From Rhizoclosmatium globosum (lineage: Eukaryota; Chytridiomycota; Chytridiomycetes; Chytridiales; Chytriomycetaceae): a DNA stretch of 46,502 nt. A model generated the notes under the pieces. The model was not told where the DNA came from, did no database searches, and was given only the letters and a program-made list of their open reading frames with translations. Location: assembly GCA_002104985.1 (NCBI GenBank), contig MCGO01000260.1:1-46502 (forward strand), in the 5' to 3' direction. Every line of letters starts with the position of its first letter. Positions within the stretch are counted from its first letter, which is position 1. The translations under genes were made by a program, and so were the position numbers. This document shows, one piece after another, positions 37,292 to 46,502 of the stretch.

Positions 37292-40200
37292 ATGGCGTCT
37301 GTAGCCCCCCTGAATGAACCACCTGAGCAAACCAGCTTAAAGTACACATTGCCGACGCGTCCATCCCGCCTAGTGCGGGTTCCAAGTCCTCCTGCACCAC
37401 TTCCAGCAGATACTACCAGTACTAGTACTAGCACCAGCCACACTACCCAGCCAGTCTACCACCCGTACCCACACTCAACAAAACGATCAAACTCAGCTTC
37501 AACAACCCGCGAACCACGGCCTCAATTCAAAACAGATGACTCATCGGCCACTTTGATTCTCGATGCTGAACCCATGAACAACACCCTCAATCGGAAACCA
37601 ATAATTACCCTTCAAAAACAGCAAACTAAATCGGTTGTTAACATGTCTCCGTCGCCGCTTACAACTCCGGCTTCGTCCCACAGACCTCCCCTTCAACCTT
37701 CAAAGGTGAAACAGTCTTCGAAAAGTGTCAGGAATAAGACTCTGGAGCAATCAACTTCAACCCATAAACCATCCCTCGTGAAAGCAAGTGGACCTCAGAA
37801 ACAGGACAGCAAAATATTATTGACAGGTCGACGCGTCGGTGGTGGCGGACAAGGGGCATCAGGAACTGCAACTGTAAAGAAAGAGCCAAGAAAAGTAATT
37901 GGCTCTTTTATTGGAGATTTGGAAGACGCAAGAGATGTGAATACCAGAGCCTCGAGTATCATTACTTTGCAAGAGGCTGAACCGGAAGAAGAGGCAGTCG
38001 ACACAGACAGTGATGTGAACGACGAAGCTGAAGAGGAAGAAGACGAATCGGATATGGAGGTACTTGTCACACTTTCGTGTTATATTGTCTCACTCCTCTT
38101 TCACTCTTAGAACGACGACGAAGAAGAGCAAGAAATTTCAGGTATGCACTGCTTGGAACTGCCGAAGCAGAATATTTGCGACTAACCCCACATCACCTAA
38201 ACAGATTTCGATTCAAACGGTGAATACGATGACGACGACGAAGAAGAGGAAGAAGAAGATCTCGACAGTGAACGTGGAAAGGGCCATACTCGTCCAACCA
38301 CAAACTCAGCTGGAGAAACCGATGGCGCTAATGTGCGGTACTGGGATAGAAGCACGCGAGGAAGTAAACGCGGCGGTATGATTACGGACGGGAAATTGAA
38401 AAGAGCAGAAAGCGCACAACGATACGGAATCGCTGTTATGATTGACGATACGGTCGACATGTCAAGTCGAATGGGAACAACTAACGAAATGCTGTCTTCT
38501 GGGATTTCGGGGGCAAAGTTTATGGATGACTCGAAAGGTCTCTTCAAAGTGAAGCCTGCGATTGTACCCAGTTTGTTTGATGATGGAGAGGCTGTGTTGT
38601 ATTTCCCCAAGGAAGGTGAAGCAGGTTTGTTGGCGATATCCACATTCTGTAAATATCCAAAGCTGATGGGCAAGATAGTCACAACAATCCCAAGTGAACT
38701 GAAAGACGCTATGAAATGGAAGATTTGCAAGTTTACACCACGAGTTGTTAGAAGTGAGAGGGATTTCGATTTTGAAGTACCCACTCATCACCCAACCAAT
38801 CAAACTAGCCTGCTTACGCCGCGCGGGCTTCAAACTAGTTCGTGGTGGTAAAAAATGGATCGGATACTGGGGAAAACACTACCCAGCCGAGAAATTCAAG
38901 TCTGTCCAACCATGGCAGAAAGTGAATCACTTTCCAATGTCTTTTGAGATTGGGCGGAAGGATAAAATGTACTTGAACGTGTCGAGGATGCGAGAACGAG
39001 TTAAAGATGATGTACAACGAACTATTTTGATGTTTTCTTTGTGTTAACCTGCATTTACTCGTAGACTATGGGTTTAGACTTTTTGCCTGCAACATACTTT
39101 TTACCAAGTCAAAGGAGACGGTTGAAGCTTGCATTTAACTCACACCCGACATGGATTATAAAGCCGCCTGCTTCTGCTCGAGGAATTGGGATTCGAGTTG
39201 TGAACAAGTGGAAGGACGTCCCACAATGGAAAGAAATTATCGTATCAAAGTGAGTTGCAAGTGGTTTAGTTATCATCCAAAATTTATGAATGATATATGA
39301 ACAGATACGTGCAAAATCCTTACCTGATTGACAAGAAGAAATTCGATATTCGACTTTACGTCGTAGTAACAAGTTTTGATCCCCTCCGCATCTACCTATA
39401 CAAGGAAGGTATCGTTCGGTTCGCTGGTGAAACGTATGTGCATTAACCCCAAGTAACCAACCATCTAACACGTACATTTTATCAATCAGATATTCCACAA
39501 ACTCATCCAGACACTCCATCAGAAACCGATTTATCCACCTCACAAACTACAGCGTCTCAAGGAAAAAGAAAAAAGTCGACCCAAACGCAACAAAAACCAC
39601 ACCAACCTACCCTTTCGGAGACCCCCTCTTCAGCACAGAAACAAGTAAATGGAGTCTCGCAACTCTTGAAGAATACTTTTCGAGACAAGGTATCGACTTC
39701 AACCCCATCATGGAAAAGATCCGACACGTCATTGTCAGCACTGTCATAAGTGGACATGCCTCGAATTCAAGCGGTACGAGAATGTATACTACAAGCGTTA
39801 ACTGTTGTTACGAGCTATTCGGGTTCGACGTTCTGTTGGACGCGAATTTGAAGCCGTGGGTGATGGAGGTTAATATATCTCCGTCGCTGAAAGCTTCATG
39901 TGACATGGACCTCGGTGTTAAATCGAGGCTCTCCGTGGATTTGTTTAATTTGGTTGGGATTCGTGTTCGTGATTTGGATGAGTCTCAAAAGAAACGTAAA
40001 AAGTGAGTGGTTTTGGTGGAGGTGCCTCTGACTATCTTTTTTTTTATTAAATGCCTGCGATTTCTAGGTCGCCGATTCAGAAACCGTTCCTATCGATATC
40101 TGAGAGACAGAAGATGAGGTATTTTGCGTTGAATCAGGATGCGAATATTTTGTCGGATTTGACGGACTACGATTTTCGAGTTTTGAAAGAGTCTGAAGAC

Positions 40201-41439
40201 GAAGTACGTTTATATGGTTGTTTCTTTGAATGCTTATACCTAGTATAAAGAATCGTAGGCGAGGAGGATTTGACCGAATCTTCCCAAGTGTGGTCCCATC
40301 GCGGGCATTCGCCGATACTTCAAGCTATTTTAAACTATTTACTTCTCCTCCGTATAGCGATAATTTGCTTCTTCAATGGGTCAAACTTGCTGCTCAAGAT
40401 CGCACCGGTGCCTTTAATTTATTACGTCGAGTTCCTTACGGCAATGGAAACTATAATCCCAACACATCAAGCTCTGAAATAACGCCTTCTCGAAGAGCTA
40501 GCAGCGCACGTACTCCGCCTACATCGAGGGGATCCATTGCATCTCTTTCTGCGCAAAGTAAAGAACGTCAATCAGTGTCTACTCATAAACCTGTCGCAGT
40601 TCCTTCTGGAACGAAGCTTGTGAAAAAATCTGTGGCGATTCAGCCCACCCATGATGTCCGCGCACCTTCGCAGTTGATACCCAAACAAGACGAACAGAAT
40701 ATCAATGAATACAACTCTGTGTATTCAACAATCAGTCATCATCCTGCAAGTACCCAAACAGAAATACATGCTCAAAATCCGTTTTCTGTATTCCCCGAAC
40801 GGCAACTGATGCAAATCAGGAAGGCTGACATGAGCACGGCAGGAATAATGCCGCACTTCAATTCAAATTACATTCTAAAACCGAAAAAGATATCTTTACG
40901 ACAAAAGCAGAGAGGGTATGAGAGCTCTGGAATGATTCAACCGCAAATGACTGAAACTATGGCGAATACAATTGCTCAAGAAATGTATCAGCTACAATTA
41001 CAACAACAGTTACATCAATATCACCAGCAAAAATATTATGAGCAGCAGCAGCAAATTAGAATCCAGCAAAGAGCTACCTCCGCAGGAAGTCTTGCTCACA
41101 CCATGGCTAAAGAGTATCCTTCAACCTCTGCATGTGAGATATTTACAAATGATGCATCAAAAGAAATTAATTTTTTTGACAGATACTGCTGCAATGGCGA
41201 TTGCACACGTCACCGCCCGTTTCCGAGCCATGGAAACAGGAACCAACAGCGATTCGCATTCATCAAACATACGACAACAAGGAATCTCGCAGCAAGAGCT
41301 CATGACGTGGGCGGCTTTGATGCAGCGACAACAACAGGCGGAAAATATTCGATATGCCTTTATGGAACCTCAAGCGAAACATTCGAATCGAGTTTCTTCG
41401 GCGATGAGACGACGGAAAATTCATACACCAACTGAATAG
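37292..41439 (+). CDS. Tubulin polyglutamylase, TTLL4/TTLL5-like
   Basis: ATP-grasp enzyme that adds glutamate chains to tubulin tails in axonemes and basal bodies. A long disordered N-terminus ends in acidic runs ([24 protein letters not shown]). The TTL domain begins around 38760 ([20 protein letters not shown]) and runs through [86 protein letters not shown], [10 protein letters not shown] and [15 protein letters not shown]: the nucleotide-binding Lys, Arg and the metal-binding ME-N are all present. The C-terminal third is Ser/Thr-rich with a Gln-rich helix near 40970-41080. At least eight introns occur, including one of about 31-34 nt before YPLITQ. A flagellated life stage is implied. 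Confidence 0.93.
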
Positions 41440-41542
41440 ATTTTTTTTAGACTTAGAATAAACTCCGGGTATAATGGGGTAATTCAACGAAACATAACAA
41501 CGAGAAAAGTAAAAAACATATATTATGCGACCACCAATCCAA

Positions 41543-43275
41543 TCATTCATCGACGTAGTAAGTGATAAAGTCGCGAGCATTGCTTTTCGATCTGCCTAGA
41601 ATGTTTCGACCTTCAGGAAGCGGCACAGTGGTGCTCTCGACTTGAATAGGTTGTGCATCTGCGACATTTTCGGAAACCAATATATTTGAAGTTGAAGGTC
41701 GAACAACAGACGGTTTGGCTCTGGAAGTATTAGATCCGTTGATTGTCCCTGATTGCTTGCTCCAAAAAATTGTATAATTCGCAGTTTTCTTTCCGCCTTC
41801 GCTCGACATTCCGCGAGTGTTGAATTCGTATAAATCTTGTATCGCTCTGCGGTATAGTGCTATTTTCTGTTGTTGTTTTAGTGGGCTGTAGGAGGTGAAC
41901 CTTAACTCTTACCATCGAGACCATCGCCAACATCACAGCATGGATACAACAAGATGATAACGTAGTCCAAGTGGCCATGTACGCATAGTCCTGACTTTCA
42001 GCCGTACCAGCTAACAGTAGGTCAACACCTCCCATCACGATTGAAGGAATAACAGATAAGATTCCCATACGAGAAACAATAACAAACTTCGGGTCGATTG
42101 GCGCGTTCTTGTCGGTCATTGTTCGAGAAAGGAATCGCAGAAAGCAGTATAGTAGGAGCGAGTCGCATAACAAGAGCGTGAGTACTGATGTCATTTCAAT
42201 CCAATAACTCCAGGATTGAGCACCAGCCGATGGAATGACTACTTGATAGATTGCAAACGGAATAGGGCTGAGAATCAATATTGGCGACAAGAAAAATATT
42301 CTCGCAATAGTTTTGTAAAATCGAGGGAATATCCTTTGAACTTGTAAGTGTGAGCGACGCCAACAGAAGAACAAGTAACTCAATATCCAAAGAATACGGA
42401 ATATTTTACTCGAAGTGAAGAGAATATTTCGCTTAATATTTAGAGAGTACCATAAGTGACTCGTAGCTGTGAATTTTGTGTCTGTATGGGATGTGTTAGT
42501 TAACGTTTGTTAACCGCTCGCCTCACAAATATCAGCAAGAGCCTGACTCATATTCAGCGCATATGATATATCATAGCCGATAGTAGACAGTAATCCAGCA
42601 AACAGGGCTATATTGAATGGTGTCATAACGGCTCTCATAGACAGAGGCTCTTCTTTGTCTGGAATATAATAGTAAAACACCTAATTATCAAGAATAGGTC
42701 CGTCAGAGTGGATTGAGTTATCATAGACTCACATAAATCAAGAAGATGGCAATGAGACCAGCTGTGGCAATGGAAAGCCCAACGTACAAATTGTATTGAG
42801 CCTGAATTGTAACCTTGTATTCATTCATTGGAGGACAGTTATCCATTCGTGCAAAGACATCTTGATTGAGTTTTCGATTTGAATTCGTTGCCAAGATACT
42901 GTAAGTACGGATAAGACTTGTGGGCCAATAGTTCCAATCATAGCAAATACGGTCGATCGCATACGCTTGAGCTGACAACTCTGAATTGTAAAACCATGTT
43001 TGACTTGCCTCGTTATTTGAAAAATAGGAGAGGTATGCAGCATTTGAGCAAATCATCAATTTGTTATCGACATAACTACTTAATGTAATTGATTCCTTTA
43101 AGTAGCTGTACACGGGCTCAATATCAAAATAGCTATATGAGAAGTTGGAGAAAATTGAATCAACAATCTGATCTTGTACCAACGCATTTTTCGCTGAAAA
43201 CCAAATGGCAGGATCTCTTGCTATACTTGAATTATAGCCAAATGGTGTGAGAATGCGTGAGAATGCCGTGGTCAT
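41543..43275 (-). CDS. Putative 7TM receptor, array copy 1
   Basis: Exons 43275-42733, 42680-42527, 42481-41913 and 41866-41543 give 529 aa. An ectodomain of about 165 residues carries three aligned Cys: LMICSNAAYLSYF, IDRICYDWNYWP and MDNCPPMNEY. Seven hydrophobic helices follow, and the loop after TM3 has SYLFFCWRRSHLQVQRIFPR. After TM7 comes an amphipathic MKIALYRRAIQDL segment, then a disordered cytosolic tail of ~95 residues. Copies 2 and 3 match in the same order, and the frame holds through three introns only when the alignable residues are joined, so the gene model is secure. I recognise no named family. A GPCR-like receptor is the simplest reading; a transporter cannot be excluded. 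Confidence 0.8.
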
Positions 43276-43371
43276 CGAAAAGTTGCTTTCAGTCAGAATA
43301 CTTCAAACCATTGTTCAAAAAGAAAACTGATTGGATAAGCGGAAAAAACAAAAATAGATTAATGATAAGTT

Positions 43372-44830
43372 TTATTCGCGGACATTATTCTGTATGTTCA
43401 AGTGTTTCATGCTGTTGGCTGTGTTTTGATTTCTCCAGGTCGAATATTCATGTGTTGCGAGACGGACGAGTGAAACCTTCATCATCACCATTGAAACCAT
43501 AACTAAATGTATGCAACATGAGAATGAAGAACTCCAAATTGCTAGATTCATGTACACGGCATCCGGTGCTGTCTGAATTCGAAGCAAATACAAATTGATA
43601 CTGCTCAAAGAAATACATAGGATGGATGCCACAGAGCCGTACCATGAAACTATAAGAAACTTGGGGTCTGTTTTTTTGTCGATACGCGTACGTAGCATAA
43701 ATTTGAAGAAACAAGAAAGTAAAAGACAATCAAGCGTCATGAGAGTGCAAGACGATACGTTTTCAAATATGGCATTCAAATTTCCCGCCCCTATAGTAAT
43801 AGGTAACTAATATTAATTATGTGCAAAATCAACCAAGTCAAAACCTGATCCTGGAACCAAGGTTTCTTTGATCGCGAGAGGAATCGGAGCTAAAATCAAT
43901 ACAGGGGATAGCCAAAAAAAGCGCTTGATGATTTCGTACCACTATATATATAAATTAAAAGTATTATAAATCATCCTGACGACATACATGAGGAAGAACG
44001 CGCTGAACTTGCAAATGCGATCGACGCCAAGCAAAGAACAAATAACTTACAGCCCAAAGTGCATATAAAATTTTCGCGCCAAGATCTAACGCATTCCTTT
44101 TTGGATTTGTAGATATCCACAAGTTTGCTGTCAATGTATATTCCGTGAACAAATCAGATTGCCCCTGTGTCCAATTCAACAAAAAGCAAAGGTCATATCC
44201 TAATAAAGCAATGAATCCACCAAACAAGCCCAAGTTAAATGGATTAAGGATTGATTTGGGTTTGTCTTGCTCAGATGGCACAACAAAGTAAATGATGACG
44301 ATGATGAAGGTGCACAATAAAACCAGACACAAAGACAAAAGCCCAGCATAGAGATGTATTTGAGTGGATAGTGTTAGTTTATATTCTTGTATTGCTGGAC
44401 ATCCCTCAATTCGCCCAAACCAATCTTTCGAAAACTGTCTTTTCGAGTTCATGATCAAAACAGAGTATGTCCGCACAAGATTTGGGGGATAATAGTTCCA
44501 ATCCGAGCAGATTCGATCAATTGTATATTGTTGAACTGGTAAGGAAGCCGAATAGAACCAGGTTTGGCTATCTCCATCATTTACGAAGTATGATAAGTAA
44601 GCAGCTTGATTACACATTGTCAACTTTTTATCGTCGCTACTTGAGATCGTTGATTTATCGTTTAAATAGGTTTGTATTGGTTTGATGTCAAAAACGCTGA
44701 AAGTACATATGATTTCGACAGCATTTGCTTGAGCCGTAAGATTCATCGTAGAAAAGAAAGACGCTGGGTCTAGTATGCTGCTTGAATTATATCCATATGA
44801 TAAAAGAGCGAGAGACAATAGTGAGGTCAT
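43372..44830 (-). CDS. Putative 7TM receptor, array copy 2
   Basis: Exons 44830-43988, 43941-43845 and 43790-43372 give 452 aa. The start MTSLLSLALLSYGYNSS includes a weak signal peptide. Aligned ectodomain Cys are in LTMCNQAAYLSYF, IDRICSDWNYYPPN and IEGCPAIQEY. The TM3-following block is SYLFFAWRRSHLQVQRVLPH, split by an intron and continued as WYEIIKRFFWLSPVLILAPI. The tail after TM7 (MKVSLVRLATHEYS) is short and has no separate exon, unlike the other copies. It begins 17 bp after the stop codon of copy 3 and ends 96 bp before the start of copy 1. The same family, topology and caveats apply as for copy 1. Confidence 0.8.
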
Positions 44831-44847
44831 TGTTCAACAAAAATATT

Positions 44848-46336
44848 TCAACAATGAACGAAACGTGCTACAAAACCGTATCTCTCTTCATCATCATCAT
44901 AATTTTCTTCTTCCTTGAATGACATGACTTTTGATTCCCTCGCCTGTCTTGCCTCCTTTCGTACTGATTTTTCATCCGTATGAGCAGTTTTTGAACGACT
45001 TGAATAATCAGCAATCGCTTGTCGATAGAGCGTTACCTTAAGACAAACCTGATAAAGTTAAGTTAGGTTTTTAGCGTATACTTTGAATTCGTACCATCAT
45101 CAGCATAACAAAGTGCATCATGGCCACCATAACACCGGTATATAATATCATGGAGTTAAAATCCATTGACGAGTTCATTGCAGTTATAATAGATATAATA
45201 GCGCTGCAAATGCAAGGTATCGTCATTGCTAGTCCGAATTGACTCACTGATAGAAATAGAGGCTCGACGGTTTGACTTATCCTATTGCGATGTAAATACC
45301 TAACAAATGAAGAAATAAACACGAGGTCTAGAGCAATTAAAGCCGATGCACCCGTGGCTTGAAATGTCAAGTTAAACGTCGCATAATTTGAATATGGTTG
45401 AATTATTTGCGCCACGGCCAGTGGAATTGGTGAAAGAATGCACAAAGGTGACGCATATAACGCTATTAAAAGGTATTTATGGGATCTGGGATAAATTTCT
45501 TTGATTTGTGTCTCGGATCGTCTCCAAGAGAAGCAGAGATATGACATTTGCCATATCGCAGTCAATATTTGAGCAATAGCAAAAAGAGATCCACGCTTGG
45601 TGTTTGAAGAATGCCATACGTCACCATTTAATGTGTAGGTGGAATAAATGTCCTTAAATGCTTGATCCATATTGAGTGCATATGCAACATCAATGAAGAG
45701 CAAAGATACTAATCCAATGAAAAATGCAACGTTGAAAGGAGACAGTATAGATGTTCTGCTCCATCGTGTAGAAGGTTCTGCGTATACTAGTACGAAACAG
45801 AGGAACACACCAAGAAGAACTGCAGTAAACAACGAAAATGCAACGTACATATAGAGCTGTGAATTTAGAGTATGAATGAAATCGGCTGCCACGGGGCACT
45901 GATTCATTCCATCAAAGATTTCATTCACCAATTGTGTTGGGGATTTCACGGCAAGCAAGGCGTAAGTGCGTAGAACATTTGGTGGCCACATCACAGTCCA
46001 GTCTTTGCATATTCTTTGAATTGCATACTTTTGTATGGTTACGTTTTGACTGTAGAACCAATTTCTGTTTGTGGCGTCAAAGGAAAGAGCAGAGAGTCTA
46101 GCCGAATTTGAGCAAATGTCCATAGTATCTTTCATAGGACCGCTTTGAAGGGAAGTTGTGAGAGCATCGAATACCCTTGAAATGGTTGCAAAGTCCTGAT
46201 TTGCACAAATTGTTGTCACCAACGATAGTTGTGCCGTTACGTTTTGAACCGTGAACCATAGAGAAGGAGATATTGTTCCACTATCGTTGTATCCGTAGGG
46301 CTGTAATACAGACACAACGGCTGTTTGAAAGAGCAT
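44848..46336 (-). CDS. Putative 7TM receptor, array copy 3
   Basis: Exons 46336-45095 and 45048-44848 give 480 aa; the ectodomain through TM7 is one long exon. Cys positions are DICSNSARLSAL, IQRICKDWTVMWPPN and NQCPVAADF. Helices: LYMYVAFSLFTAVLLGVFL; FNVAFFIGLVSLLFIDVAY; LFAIAQILTAIWQMSYLCFS; LIALYASPLCILSPIPLAV; GASALIALDLVFISSFV; SQFGLAMTIPCICSAIISI; MILYTGVMVAMMHFVMLMMV. The WRRSETQIKEIYPR loop and the VCLKVTLYRQAIADYSSR tail match the other copies, and the end is acidic (EEENYDDDEERYG). The ATG at 46336 is chosen; the frame extends upstream only from a TTG. It is the most diverged copy and has the fewest introns, which may mean it keeps or has lost the ancestral structure. Confidence 0.8.
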
Positions 46337-46502
46337 TTGTGTAGAAACAATGGTACAGAAACACCAATCAAAACTTAGCAAATTACAACAAATGCATTTA
46401 ATTCAAATAAAACGCAACCATTGAAACGGTAATGTCCTTTGATTGCATATTGTTTGTTGTTGGGGAATCGATGTCCGTTTCAGCAATGGCTTTTGATGGT
46501 AC
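46337..46502. other. Upstream region of 7TM copy 3, window edge
   Basis: AT-rich sequence with no open frame of note. It should contain the 5' UTR and promoter of copy 3. Whether a fourth paralogue lies beyond the edge cannot be seen. Confidence 0.4.

Noticed and set aside
41543..46336. Assignment of the array to Ste2/Ste3 pheromone receptors or rhodopsins
   Set aside because: The Cys ectodomain and the WRRS loop do not match these classes, and no retinal Lys block is visible in TM7.

Overview
The window reads as compact nuclear DNA of a zoosporic (chytrid-like) fungus. The evidence is a fungal gene set (Pkc1 with HR1-C2-C1-C1-kinase order, a Pho84-type phosphate symporter, Igo1/endosulfine, Mak11, an Iml2/TTC39 protein, ribosomal P1, ARS2/SERRATE) together with a TTLL tubulin polyglutamylase, which fits a flagellated cell. 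Genes lie on both strands, often under 100 bp apart, and are cut by many GT-AG introns, several only 35-51 nt long. I rebuilt exons by hand from splice signals, frame continuity and family motifs. Where I give a protein length, the exon lengths sum to a whole number of codons.

Layout. 1-129 looks like the 3' end of an unknown gene. 1330-5229 holds Igo1, a stand-alone SRA1/Sec31-C domain protein, a TMEM53/DUF829 protein (minus strand) and RPP1. 5578-12742 holds the phosphate symporter, a METTL21/Efm6-like lysine methyltransferase and a large unassigned WD40 protein. 12839-19020 holds ARS2/SERRATE and an Iml2/TTC39 protein. 19094-24764 is a minus-strand head-to-tail array of three type II membrane proteins that look like CgeB-like glycosyltransferases. 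Between this array and the divergent NPP-type phosphodiesterase (25292-27582) lies a 476-bp MITE with long inverted repeats and a TAA target duplication; it makes up most of the shared promoter. 27863-31459 is Pkc1 (minus), followed by an arrestin-like protein, a DDD-motif Golgi glycosyltransferase, Mak11 and the TTLL polyglutamylase, all on plus. 41543-46336 is a minus-strand array of three paralogous putative 7TM receptors with a Cys-containing ectodomain. I do not recognise that family.

Two signals stand out beyond the gene list. First, the 7TM array is a candidate undescribed receptor family, with copies separated by as little as 17 bp. Second, base composition repeatedly flips from C/A-rich to G/T-rich along the plus strand at about a dozen sharp points inside long coding exons, in genes of either orientation. 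This resembles miniature replication-origin skew and is not explained by the annotated features. I saw no tRNA, rRNA or CRISPR array.
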